In this document: positions 1-6,558 of the stretch, piece by piece
How positions within the stretch are numbered: the stretch's first letter is position 1
How the letters are laid out: the number at the start of each line of letters is the position of its first letter
Source of the DNA: JANNGZ01 sp031404155
GTDB lineage: Bacteria > Pseudomonadota > Gammaproteobacteria > Burkholderiales > Burkholderiaceae_C
Reading direction: 5' to 3'
NCBI GenBank assembly: GCA_031404155.1
Contig: JANNGZ010000244.1
Coordinates: 1-23,507 of the forward strand
DNA length: 23,507 nt
The notes under the pieces: model-generated
Seen by the model: only the letters and a program-made list of their open reading frames with translations
What the model was told of the DNA's origin: nothing
The model's database searches: none
Position numbers and translations under genes: made by a program

Positions 1-257
1 GGGGCCGACTTGGCCAGCGCCTGCAGGCCGACGATGCCGCCGGCCCCGGGCTGGTTGTCGACCACGATCGGGTGGCCGAGCGCCTTGGCCAGCGCCGGCT
101 GCACCGCACGGGTGAGCGCATCGACGCCCGAGCCGGTGGCATTGGGCAGGATGAACCTGACGGTCTTGTCGCCGACCTGCGCTGCCGCGGGGCCCACCAG
201 CACGGCAGCCAGGGTCAGCGCGAGCAGGTCGCGGCGGGGGTGAAGGCTGTTCAACAT
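1..257 (-). CDS. Bug-family (TctC) tripartite tricarboxylate transporter receptor, partial
   Basis: Only the N-terminal 85 codons are in the window; the gene runs off the left edge. The ATG at 257-255 is preceded by AGGAG about 8 nt upstream. The product opens with a signal peptide: a charged start containing a twin arginine (HPRRDLL), a hydrophobic stretch and an AAA-Q cleavage-like site near residue 26. The mature start (KTVRFILPNATGSGVDALTRA, then VVDNQPGAGG) matches the family pattern 'P(I/V)R.I.P...G...D...R' and 'V.N..GAGG'. Bug proteins are periplasmic binders of carboxylates, either for TctAB-type transport or for signalling. It lies 34 nt downstream of the CoA-transferase on the same strand, so it probably belongs to that operon and may bring in the acid that is later activated with CoA. 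The ligand cannot be told from this part. Confidence 0.85.
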   Translation of the reverse strand, partial: MLNSLHPRRDLLALTLAAVLVGPAAAQVGDKTVRFILPNATGSGVDALTRAVQPALAKALGHPIVVDNQPGAGGIVGLQALAKSA

Positions 258-291
258 CGGGGAGTCTCCTTGTGTGAATGAAGGGTGGGCT

Positions 292-1599
292 TCAGGCCAC
301 CGCGCGGGATTCGATCAAGGCGTCGATCTCGGCGTCGGCCAGGCCGATCGCACGCAACACCTCGCGCGAATGCTCGCCGCGCTTGGGCGGGTTGAGCCTG
401 ACGCCCGGCCGCTCGCCGTCAAGGGTAAACGGGAACAGCGTGGTCTTCACCGTCTGCCCGGCACGCGCGCCGTCGGTGAGCTGGATGTCCGCGAGGCCGC
501 CGGTGGCCAGCAGGTGCGGGTCATCGAGCAATTCTTCGGGCTTGCAAATCGGCGCAAAGGGCAGGCCGGCCGCTTCCATCGCACTGGAAATCTCGGCCGC
601 GCTGCGGCGCGCCAGGCGTTCGCGCAGGGTGCCGAGCAAGGGTTCGCGCAGCCTGACGCGCTCGTTGTTGGCGGCGTATCGCGCATCGGCCTTCAGGTCG
701 GCAAAACCGAGCGCGTCGCAGAAGGTGAACCACTGCGCGTCGCTCACTGCGGCGAGGAAGATCTGCTCGCCGTTCTTGACCGTGAAGACGTCGTAGATCG
801 CCCACGGGCTGATGCGCACCGGCATCGGCGCGGCCGGCTGGCCGGTGATCGCGTACTGCAGCATGTGCTGGCCGACGAGGAAGATGTTGTTCTCGTACAG
901 CGCGGCCTGCACCTCCATGCCGCGGCCGCTGATGCCGCGCTGGATCAGCGCGCCGAGGATGGCGATCGCGCCGAACATGCCGCCCATGATGTCGTTGACC
1001 GACGAGCCGGCGCGCAACGGGTCGCCCGGGCGGCCGGTCATGTAGGCCAGGCCGCCCATCATCTGCACCACTTCGTCGAGCGCGGTGCGGTGGTCGTAGG
1101 GGCCAGGCAGAAAGCCTTTCAAGCTGGCGTAGATCAGGCGCTCGTTGGTCTTTGCCAGTGCCGCGTAGTCGAGGCCGTACTTGACCATCGTGCCGGGCTT
1201 GAAGTTCTCGGCGACCACATCGGCGCTGCCGCACAACTTGCGCGCCACCGCGGCGCCTTCGGGCCGCTGCAGGTTGATCTGAATGCTCTTCTTGTTGCGG
1301 TTGAACATCGGGAAGAAGCCCGCGCCGGCACCGAGCAGGGTGCGGGTGCGATCGCCCTCGATCGGCTCGACCTTGATCACCTCGGCGCCCAGGTCCGCCA
1401 GCACCATGCCGCAGGTGGGGCCCATCACCATGTGGGTGAACTCGACCACCCGCAGCCCGGCCAGCGGCTGGGGTGCGGATGAAGATGTCGGCAGCCCGGC
1501 CAGCGGCTGGGGTGCGGATGAAGATGTCGGCAGGCCGGCCAGCGGCTGAGGCAGGTTCCTTCCGCCTTGAGCGGGGAGGGCGCGCTCCGCCGCGTGCAT
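292..1599 (-). CDS. CaiB/BaiF family (class III) CoA-transferase
   Basis: A 435-residue product. Class III CoA-transferases move CoA between carboxylic acids through an aspartyl-CoA anhydride. The core starts at about residue 44 (PLAGLRVVEFTHMVMGP, then DLGAEVIKVEP and FNRNKKSI), the typical N-terminal Rossmann-like pattern. The probable catalytic aspartate is Asp175 in TALDEVVQ, followed by GGLAYMTG. The ATG at 1599 is chosen because GGAGGAGG lies just upstream and the start shares its A with the stop of the lyase gene (TGATG), implying coupled translation. An in-frame start exists at 1662 but lies inside the lyase gene. The first 43 residues are unusual: a 13-residue unit, PQPLAGLPTSSSA, occurs twice and then starts a third time, encoded by a 39-bp tandem repeat. 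Pairing with an HMG-CoA-lyase-type enzyme suggests activation of a branched dicarboxylate such as 3-hydroxy-3-methylglutarate, but this is inference. Confidence 0.9.
   Translation of the reverse strand: MHAAERALPAQGGRNLPQPLAGLPTSSSAPQPLAGLPTSSSAPQPLAGLRVVEFTHMVMGPTCGMVLADLGAEVIKVEPIEGDRTRTLLGAGAGFFPMFNRNKKSIQINLQRPEGAAVARKLCGSADVVAENFKPGTMVKYGLDYAALAKTNERLIYASLKGFLPGPYDHRTALDEVVQMMGGLAYMTGRPGDPLRAGSSVNDIMGGMFGAIAILGALIQRGISGRGMEVQAALYENNIFLVGQHMLQYAITGQPAAPMPVRISPWAIYDVFTVKNGEQIFLAAVSDAQWFTFCDALGFADLKADARYAANNERVRLREPLLGTLRERLARRSAAEISSAMEAAGLPFAPICKPEELLDDPHLLATGGLADIQLTDGARAGQTVKTTLFPFTLDGERPGVRLNPPKRGEHSREVLRAIGLADAEIDALIESRAVA
1452..1554. repeat. 39-bp tandem repeat inside the CoA-transferase gene
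   Basis: Two identical 39-nt units (1452-1490 and 1491-1529) are followed by a partial third unit (from 1530) with a few differences. Being a multiple of three, the repeat keeps the frame and encodes tandem PQPLAGLPTSSSA units. The neighbouring 1556-1577 (on the minus strand CTCCCCGCTCAAGGCGGAAGG) resembles a degenerate copy of the GC-rich palindromic element found at 16590-16694, so the whole N-terminal extension may come from dispersed repeat DNA. Confidence 0.9.
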
Positions 1600-2564
1600 C
1601 AAACCTCCTCCGTGGACATGGGCGCCGCCATCGTCATCGTTTTCGGCAAGCCGGCCCGCCAAAGCGTGCCATGCAGCGTCTCGCCGTCGAGCCAGCCCGC
1701 CACCTTGGCGCGCAGCGCGATCAGCTTGTCGAAATCAATTCCGGTCGGCGCGCCCATGCTCGCGAAGAGATAGGCCACGTCCTCGGTGGCCACGTTGCCG
1801 CTGGCTCCCGGCGCATGCGGGCAGCCACCGATGCCGGCCAGGCAGGCGTCGAAGCGCCGTACGCCGGTTTGCCAGGCGGCAAAGACGTTGGCGATGCCCA
1901 TGCCGCGCGTGTCGTGAAAATGCCCGCAGCTGAGCTTGTCGCCGGCAACGCGGAAACATTGCTCGAAGAGCGAGGCCACCATCGCCGGGTCGGCATAACC
2001 CACGGTGTCGGCCAGGCCCACCTGGTCCACTCCCGCGTCGAGCACCGCCTGCAACAAGCGCAGCACTTCCGCGGGCTCCACCCGCCCCTGGATCGTGCAG
2101 CCGAAGGCGGTGCTCATGCCGATCTCGACCCGGCAGTTGGCGCCGGTGGCCGCCCGCACCGCGTCGCGCGCCGCGACGATGGCGGCAATCTCGCGCACCA
2201 CGTCGTCGGGTGTCTTGCGTACATTGGCCAGGCTGTGCGCGCGGCTGGCCGACAGCGGAAGCAGCATCGCGTGCGCGCCGCTCTCAAGTGCTCGTTCGGC
2301 GCCCTTCAGGTTCGGCACCAGCACCGAGGTGACCAGCCCGGGCAGCGTCTTGGCAAAGGCCACCACCTCGGCGGTGTCGGCCAACTGCGGCAGCAGGCGC
2401 GCCGGCACGAAGGAGCCGACCTCGATTTCGCGCTGGCCGGCGGCGTAGGCGTCGGCCAGCCACTGAAGTTTCTGCGCGGTGGGCAATACCCGCGCGAGGC
2501 TTTGCAGGCCGTCGCGCAGCCCCACTTCGCGGATGACGATCTTGTCCAAGGGTTGAGGCTCCAT
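1599..2564 (-). CDS. hydroxymethylglutaryl-CoA lyase family protein
   Basis: A 321-residue DRE-TIM metallolyase. HMG-CoA lyase splits 3-hydroxy-3-methylglutaryl-CoA into acetyl-CoA and acetoacetate using a divalent metal. Visible motifs: REVGLRDGLQ at the N-terminus (family signature with catalytic Arg/Asp), SASRAHSLANV, GHFHDTRGMGIANV (metal-binding His pair), and IGGCPHAPGASGNVATED, which is the HMG-CoA lyase cysteine signature. Length fits the roughly 300-residue bacterial family. The ATG at 2564 is chosen by homology (MEPQPLDKIVIREVG); a GTG at 2588 would add eight residues, and no clear ribosome site precedes either. It is the first gene of the minus-strand cluster, and its stop overlaps the CoA-transferase start. 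A related lyase acting on another 3-hydroxyacyl-CoA cannot be excluded. Confidence 0.9.
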   Translation of the reverse strand: MEPQPLDKIVIREVGLRDGLQSLARVLPTAQKLQWLADAYAAGQREIEVGSFVPARLLPQLADTAEVVAFAKTLPGLVTSVLVPNLKGAERALESGAHAMLLPLSASRAHSLANVRKTPDDVVREIAAIVAARDAVRAATGANCRVEIGMSTAFGCTIQGRVEPAEVLRLLQAVLDAGVDQVGLADTVGYADPAMVASLFEQCFRVAGDKLSCGHFHDTRGMGIANVFAAWQTGVRRFDACLAGIGGCPHAPGASGNVATEDVAYLFASMGAPTGIDFDKLIALRAKVAGWLDGETLHGTLWRAGLPKTMTMAAPMSTEEV

Positions 2565-2637
2565 GGGCACGTACTGTAGCCATGCCACAAGGCATCGTCA
2601 GCGGAATTTCGGAACCGCCCGCGCGTTCCAATCCGGC

Positions 2638-3054
2638 ATGGCACGCACCTTCGACCCGGTCACCCTGCGCCTCTTCATCGCCGTCTGCGAAGAGCGAAAC
2701 CTCGCGCGCGCCGCCGAGCGCGAGGCGATCGTCGCCTCGGCGGTGAGCAAGCGCATCGCCGCGATCGAAGCCGAGGTCGGCGCGCCGCTGCTGGTGCGCG
2801 GGCGCCGCGGCATCGAGCCCACCGCCGCCGGCCAGGCGCTGTTGCGGCAGGCGCGCGAGGCGCTCGGCGCGATGGAGCGCATGCATGCCGAACTCAGCGA
2901 CTTCGCCACCGGGGTGCAAAGCAGCGCAGGCGTGGCGGCCGCGCCCTCGGTGCAGCCTTCGAACAAGAGCATGAGCGCGGTGCGGGTTGTTCGGAGTAGT
3001 TTGTGCGAAAGCGTACAGACAGGGGCACGCTGTGTCTTCTACCTTGCAGGCTGA
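2638..3054 (+). pseudogene. LysR-family regulator truncated after the HTH domain
   Basis: The ORF encodes 138 residues against about 300 for the family. Residues 1-60 are a clear LysR winged helix-turn-helix (DPVTLRLFIAVCEERNLARA, then VSKRIAAIEAEVGAPLLVRG and PTAAGQ). The linker helix continues to about residue 94 (MHAELSDFATGVQ). After that the usual start of the effector-binding domain is absent and the last 40 or so residues match nothing recognisable. No remnant of the effector domain is seen in the other frames downstream, which suggests a deletion rather than a simple frameshift. It is divergent from the lyase gene with a 73-nt gap, the standard arrangement for a LysR controller of that cluster. 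A free DNA-binding fragment might still be made; loss of regulation is inferred. Confidence 0.75.
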
Positions 3055-3097
3055 GCCTTGAGCACGGTAGGCAGGCGGGCTGGAAAGGGTTGCCGAC

Positions 3098-3718
3098 ATG
3101 AACCGAATGCATCGCGAAACGCCAGCCTCGCCATCGCCCGCCGGCGCCTGGGCGGCGCTGCTGGCGCGGTTGGAGCGGGCTTGGGGCCCGGCCTCACACG
3201 AGCCCGGCCCCGGCCCGTCCGTACAGCCCGTCCATATCCCGCCCGTAGCAGCCGTCGCGCCTGCCGCGCCTGCCGCGCTCAAACATGCCTGGCCCACCGT
3301 TCCGCGCGTACTGGTCGTCGACGACGACCCCGCCAGCCTGGAGGATGCGGGCGAGCAGCTCCAGCGCTGGGGCATCGCGCCGATGTTCGCTGCCGACGGC
3401 ACCGAAGCCGTCGCCCTCGCCCGCGCGCATGCGTTCGACCTCATCCTGATGGACCTGCAAATGCCGGTGCTGGACGGCTTGGGCGCGACGAAACAGATCC
3501 GGCTCCACGAGCAAACGCACGCCCGTGCCCGGGCGCCGGTATTGGCTTACACGACGCACGCGCTCCAAGCCGATTTGTTGCGGGATTGCGGCATCGACGG
3601 TGTGCTCGAAAAGCCCTGCAGCGCGACGGAGCTTGATGAATGCCTGCTGCGCTGGTGCAGCCCCGAAGGGGGCTTCTCGCGCGAAGCCGAAGTCGCCTCC
3701 GGACTGCAGCGTTCGTAG
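3098..3718 (+). CDS. orphan CheY-like response regulator with Ala/Pro-rich N-terminal extension
   Basis: A 206-residue protein. The ATG at 3098 follows GGAAAGGG about 9 nt upstream. Residues 1-68 are low-complexity, rich in Ala and Pro. A receiver domain spans about 69-188: acidic pocket Asp75-Asp77 in VLVVDDDP, phospho-acceptor Asp119 in LILMDLQMPVLDG, Thr152/Thr153 in the switch position, and Lys172 in EKPCS. These are all the residues needed for phosphotransfer. No output domain or DNA-binding region follows. The pattern resembles receiver modules cut loose from hybrid histidine kinases. No kinase is nearby, so the partner is unknown. The last 20 or so codons (CSPEGGFSREAEV...) overlap sequence resembling dispersed intergenic repeats, so the C-terminus may be an extension into repeat DNA. 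Confidence 0.8.
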   Translation: MNRMHRETPASPSPAGAWAALLARLERAWGPASHEPGPGPSVQPVHIPPVAAVAPAAPAALKHAWPTVPRVLVVDDDPASLEDAGEQLQRWGIAPMFAADGTEAVALARAHAFDLILMDLQMPVLDGLGATKQIRLHEQTHARARAPVLAYTTHALQADLLRDCGIDGVLEKPCSATELDECLLRWCSPEGGFSREAEVASGLQRS

Positions 3719-3794
3719 CGTTGATTTGGCTTGCCCGCGCGCCGCCGGGCTTTCTGCGCCCAAGCGCCAGACCGCTTCACCGCGCTACCGTCTC

Positions 3795-3873
3795 AGCCCG
3801 GCGCCGGGCCGCCCCAAGGCGGGCTGCGCCCCCTTTGGGGGGCAGCGCAGGCGCGAAGCGACAAGCGTGGGGG
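3795..3873. repeat. GC-rich dispersed repeat with hairpin in the intergenic region 3719-3881
   Basis: The gap between the response regulator and the convergent VOC gene holds GCCGCCCCAAGGCGGGC, then a hairpin GCTGC-(G)-CCCCC-TTT-GGGGG-GCAGC (about 3824-3846), then GCGAAGCGACAAGCGTGGGGG. This layout resembles repeats scattered at gene ends in Comamonadaceae-type genomes (from memory, not searched). Lying between two convergent genes, the hairpin could end transcription from both sides, although no T-tract follows on either strand. Confidence 0.6.
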
Positions 3874-3881
3874 TTGTCATG

Positions 3882-4352
3882 TCACCCCAACGCCGCCACC
3901 ACCTCCGGCGGCGCCTGCACCAGCTCGATCAGCACCCCTTCGCCGCCGAGCGGAAACTGCTCGTTGCCCTTGGGGTGGATGAAGCAGATGTCGTGGCCCG
4001 CGGCGCCTTTGCGGATGCCGCCGGGCGCGAAGCGAACGCCTTGCGCGCTCATCCACCGCACCGCCGCGGCCAGGTCGTCGACCCAGAGGCCGATGTGGTT
4101 CAGCGGCGGGGTTTTCACCGCCGGTTTCTTCTCGGGGTCGATCGGCTGCATCAGGTCGACCTCGACCGCGGTGGCGCCACGGCCGAGTTCGCAGATGTCC
4201 TCGTCGACGTTTTCGCGCTCGTCGATGAAGCTGCTCTTGACCGTGAGGCCGAGCATGTCCACCCAGAGGGACTTAAGCCGCTGCTTGTCGGCGCCGCCGA
4301 TCGCAATTTGCTGCAGGCCGAGGATGCGGAAGGGTTTGTTGTTCGTCGTCAT
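3882..4352 (-). CDS. VOC-superfamily protein, probable methylmalonyl-CoA epimerase
   Basis: A 156-residue protein with the two-module vicinal-oxygen-chelate layout. The second half (LNHIGLWVDDLAAAV, AQGVRF, then AAGHDICFIHPK and GVLIELVQ) closely follows the methylmalonyl-CoA epimerase pattern. The epimerase interconverts (S)- and (R)-methylmalonyl-CoA, the missing step between the carboxylase and the mutase encoded upstream, and no other epimerase candidate is present. By internal symmetry the metal positions would be Gln15, Asp66, His86 and Glu143; Gln15 replaces the usual first histidine, which is odd. The ATG at 4352 lies 10 nt after the pccA stop with a weak ribosome site, and it is the last gene of the operon. 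It could instead be another glyoxalase-like enzyme; the assignment rests on the C-terminal motif and context. Confidence 0.72.
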   Translation of the reverse strand: MTTNNKPFRILGLQQIAIGGADKQRLKSLWVDMLGLTVKSSFIDERENVDEDICELGRGATAVEVDLMQPIDPEKKPAVKTPPLNHIGLWVDDLAAAVRWMSAQGVRFAPGGIRKGAAGHDICFIHPKGNEQFPLGGEGVLIELVQAPPEVVAALG

Positions 4353-4362
4353 CGCGGGCGGC

Positions 4363-6453
4363 TCAGGCAAAAGAAAGAATGGGTTGATCGACCGCCAGGC
4401 TCTCACCCTTCTTCGCCAGCAGCTCGGCCACCACGCCGTCCTGCGTGGCGGTGAGGATGTTTTCCATCTTCATCGCCTCGATCACCGCGAGCCGCTCGCC
4501 CGCCAGCACCTTCTGCCCGGCCTGCACCACGATGTCGGCGAGCAGGCCCGGCATTGGCGAGAGCAGGAACTTGCTCAGGTCCGGCGGCGCCTTGTGCGGC
4601 ATCAGCTTGAGCAGCTCGGCGGCGCGCGGCAGCAGCACCAGGGTCTCGATTTGGCTGCCGTTGTGCGAAACACGGATCGCCAGCGGATTCTTGGCGCCAC
4701 CGCGCTCCACCTGCGCGGTGAAGGGCAGGCCGTTGCAGCTGCCGGCCATCAGGATGTCGCCGAGCTTGCCTGCACTCTGGATCGCGTAGCGGCGCTCGCT
4801 TAACCAAACCTCGGCCTGGCCGGAGACGGCGTCGAAGCTGTCGATGCGCAGCGGGTGATGCGTCTGCGTGCCCGCGGTGCCGAGCACCACCACCACCAGG
4901 TCGGGCTGCGCCTTGACGCCATGCCCGGGCAACTGGCCGCTGATGCCGCTGGCGCGTTCACGCGCCTTGCGCCGCACATAGCCCGCGAGCGCGACCAGGA
5001 ACAGCGGGTCGTCGTGCGGCACCTCGGCGGCGCTGAAACCCTGGCTGAAATGTTCGGCGATGAAGCCGGTGTTGAAGTCGCCGGCCACGAACTTCGGGTG
5101 CGCGAGCAGCGCGGCCTGGAAAGGGATGTTGCTCGAGATGCCACGCACCACGAATCCGTTCAGCGCTTCGCGCATCTTCGCGATCGCGTCGCCGCGGTCG
5201 CGCCCATGCACGATCAGCTTGGCGATCATCGAGTCGTAATACATCGGAATCTCGCCGCCTTCGTAGACGCCGGTGTCAATCCGAATCCCGCCGAAGGCCG
5301 CGGCGTTCCCCTCTCCCCTCGCGGGGGAGGGTCCAGGGGTGGGGGAGCCGGCGGCCACCATCGTTTCCGGCGGTGGCCGATAAGTCACCAACCTCCCGGT
5401 CGACGGCAGGAAGCCGCGGAACGGGTCCTCTGCATTGATCCGGCATTCCATCGCCCAGCCATCGCGCTTCACCTGGCTTTGAGTGAACGGCAGCTTCTCG
5501 CCCGCCGCCACGCGCAGCATCAACTCCACCAGGTCCAGGCCGGTGATGCACTCGGTGACCGGGTGCTCCACCTGCAGCCGCGTGTTCATCTCGAGGAAAT
5601 AAAAACTCTGGTCCCGCCCGACCACGAACTCCACGGTGCCGGCGCTCTGGTAGTTCACCGCTTTCGCCAGCGCCACCGCCTGCTCGCCCATGGCCTTGCG
5701 CGTGGCCTCGCTGATGAAGGGGGACGGCGCTTCTTCGATCACCTTCTGGTGGCGGCGCTGGATCGAACATTCGCGCTCGTTGAGGTAGACCACGTTGCCA
5801 TGCGCGTCGCCGAGCACCTGGATTTCGATATGCCGCGGCTGCTCGACAAACTTCTCGATGAACACCCGGTCGTCGCCGAAGCTGTTGCGGGCCTCGTTGC
5901 GGCAGGAGCTGAAGCCCTCGTGCGCCTCCTTGTCGTTGAAGGCCACGCGCAAGCCCTTTCCACCGCCGCCGGCCGACGCCTTGATCATCACCGGGTAGCC
6001 GATGTCGCGCGCGATCTTCACCGCCGCGTCGGCCGATTCGATCGCCGCGTTCCAGCCCGGAATCGTGTTGACCTTGGCCTCGCCCGCCAGCTTCTTCGAC
6101 GCGATCTTGTCGCCCATCGCGGCGATGGAGTAATGCTTCGGGCCGATGAAAACCAGGCCCTCTTCCTCGACCCGGCGCGCGAAAGCTTCGTTCTCGGAGA
6201 GGAAGCCGTAGCCGGGGTGGATTGCCTGCGCGCCGGTCTGCTGGGCCGCCGCGATGATCTTGTCGGCAACGAGATAACTCTCGCGGCTCGGCGCCGGGCC
6301 GATCAGCACCGCCTCGTCCGCGAGTTCGAAATGGCGCGCGTCCTTGTCGGCCTCGGAGTACACCGCCACGGTGGCGATGCCCATCTTGCGCGCCGTCTTG
6401 ATCACGCGGCAGGCGATCTCGCCGCGGTTAGCTATGAGAATCTTGGTGAACAT
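4363..6453 (-). CDS. pccA: propionyl-CoA carboxylase alpha subunit (biotin carboxylase + biotin carrier)
   Basis: A 696-residue acyl-CoA carboxylase alpha subunit. It carboxylates its own biotin with ATP and bicarbonate, then passes the carboxyl group to the beta subunit. Domains in order: biotin carboxylase N-domain (KILIANRGEIACRVI), ATP-grasp with the glycine-rich loop ASAGGGGKGLR, catalytic EMNTRLQVEHPVTE, biotin carboxylase C-domain (AECRINAEDP-like MECRINAEDP, DTGVYEGGEIPMYYDSMIAKL), a linker domain, and a C-terminal biotinyl domain with the EAMKMEN site (biotinylated Lys662). The ATG at 6453 is preceded by GGAAG. Pairing with pccB, meaB and scpA points to propionyl-CoA as substrate. 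An in-frame insertion of about 15-20 residues (SPTPGPSPARGEG, near residue 369) is encoded by dispersed repeat DNA, between the ATP-grasp core and the DTGVYEG motif. Confidence 0.94.
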   Translation of the reverse strand: MFTKILIANRGEIACRVIKTARKMGIATVAVYSEADKDARHFELADEAVLIGPAPSRESYLVADKIIAAAQQTGAQAIHPGYGFLSENEAFARRVEEEGLVFIGPKHYSIAAMGDKIASKKLAGEAKVNTIPGWNAAIESADAAVKIARDIGYPVMIKASAGGGGKGLRVAFNDKEAHEGFSSCRNEARNSFGDDRVFIEKFVEQPRHIEIQVLGDAHGNVVYLNERECSIQRRHQKVIEEAPSPFISEATRKAMGEQAVALAKAVNYQSAGTVEFVVGRDQSFYFLEMNTRLQVEHPVTECITGLDLVELMLRVAAGEKLPFTQSQVKRDGWAMECRINAEDPFRGFLPSTGRLVTYRPPPETMVAAGSPTPGPSPARGEGNAAAFGGIRIDTGVYEGGEIPMYYDSMIAKLIVHGRDRGDAIAKMREALNGFVVRGISSNIPFQAALLAHPKFVAGDFNTGFIAEHFSQGFSAAEVPHDDPLFLVALAGYVRRKARERASGISGQLPGHGVKAQPDLVVVVLGTAGTQTHHPLRIDSFDAVSGQAEVWLSERRYAIQSAGKLGDILMAGSCNGLPFTAQVERGGAKNPLAIRVSHNGSQIETLVLLPRAAELLKLMPHKAPPDLSKFLLSPMPGLLADIVVQAGQKVLAGERLAVIEAMKMENILTATQDGVVAELLAKKGESLAVDQPILSFA
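5306..5347. repeat. GC-rich palindromic repeat inserted in frame in pccA
   Basis: The segment CCCCTCTCCCCTCGCGGGGGAGGG with flanking GGTGGGGGAG is a palindromic dispersed repeat of the type usually found between genes. Here it lies inside the biotin carboxylase coding frame and translates, on the minus strand, to SPTPGPSPARGEG. It is related in design to the pair at 16590-16694 (a C-run and G-run stem followed by GGGGTGGGGG). Confidence 0.8.
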
Positions 6454-6460
6454 CTGTCTT

Positions 6461-6547
6461 CCGTTCGTCCTGAGGTATCGAAGGACCGGGCTGAGGTATC
6501 GAAGCCCTGTTGCATGCGATCGCCCTTCGATACCTCAGGGCGAACGG
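6461..6547. repeat. three copies of a 14-mer forming an inverted repeat between pccB and pccA
   Basis: CTGAGGTATCGAAG occurs at 6470-6483 and 6491-6504, and as its reverse complement at 6525-6538. The outer copies are longer (CCGTTCGTCCTGAGGTATCG at 6461-6480 and the matching CGATACCTCAGGGCGAACGG at 6528-6547), giving a hairpin of about 25 bp. The element fills most of the 105-nt gap between the two carboxylase genes, and one arm comes within 8 nt of the pccA start codon. It resembles the dispersed 'CTGAG..TCGAAGG' intergenic repeats known in many proteobacteria. It may tune expression of pccA relative to pccB. Confidence 0.88.
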
Positions 6548-6558
6548 TGGCGGTTGGC

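Noticed and set aside
1452..1554. 39-bp repeats as a possible CRISPR array
   Set aside because: The units are directly adjacent with no unique spacers, keep the reading frame, and encode part of an enzyme.
2284..3444. 386-codon minus-strand frame spanning the lyase start and the LysR gene
   Set aside because: It crosses two divergent genes and their promoter region; composition is low-complexity and no domain is seen.
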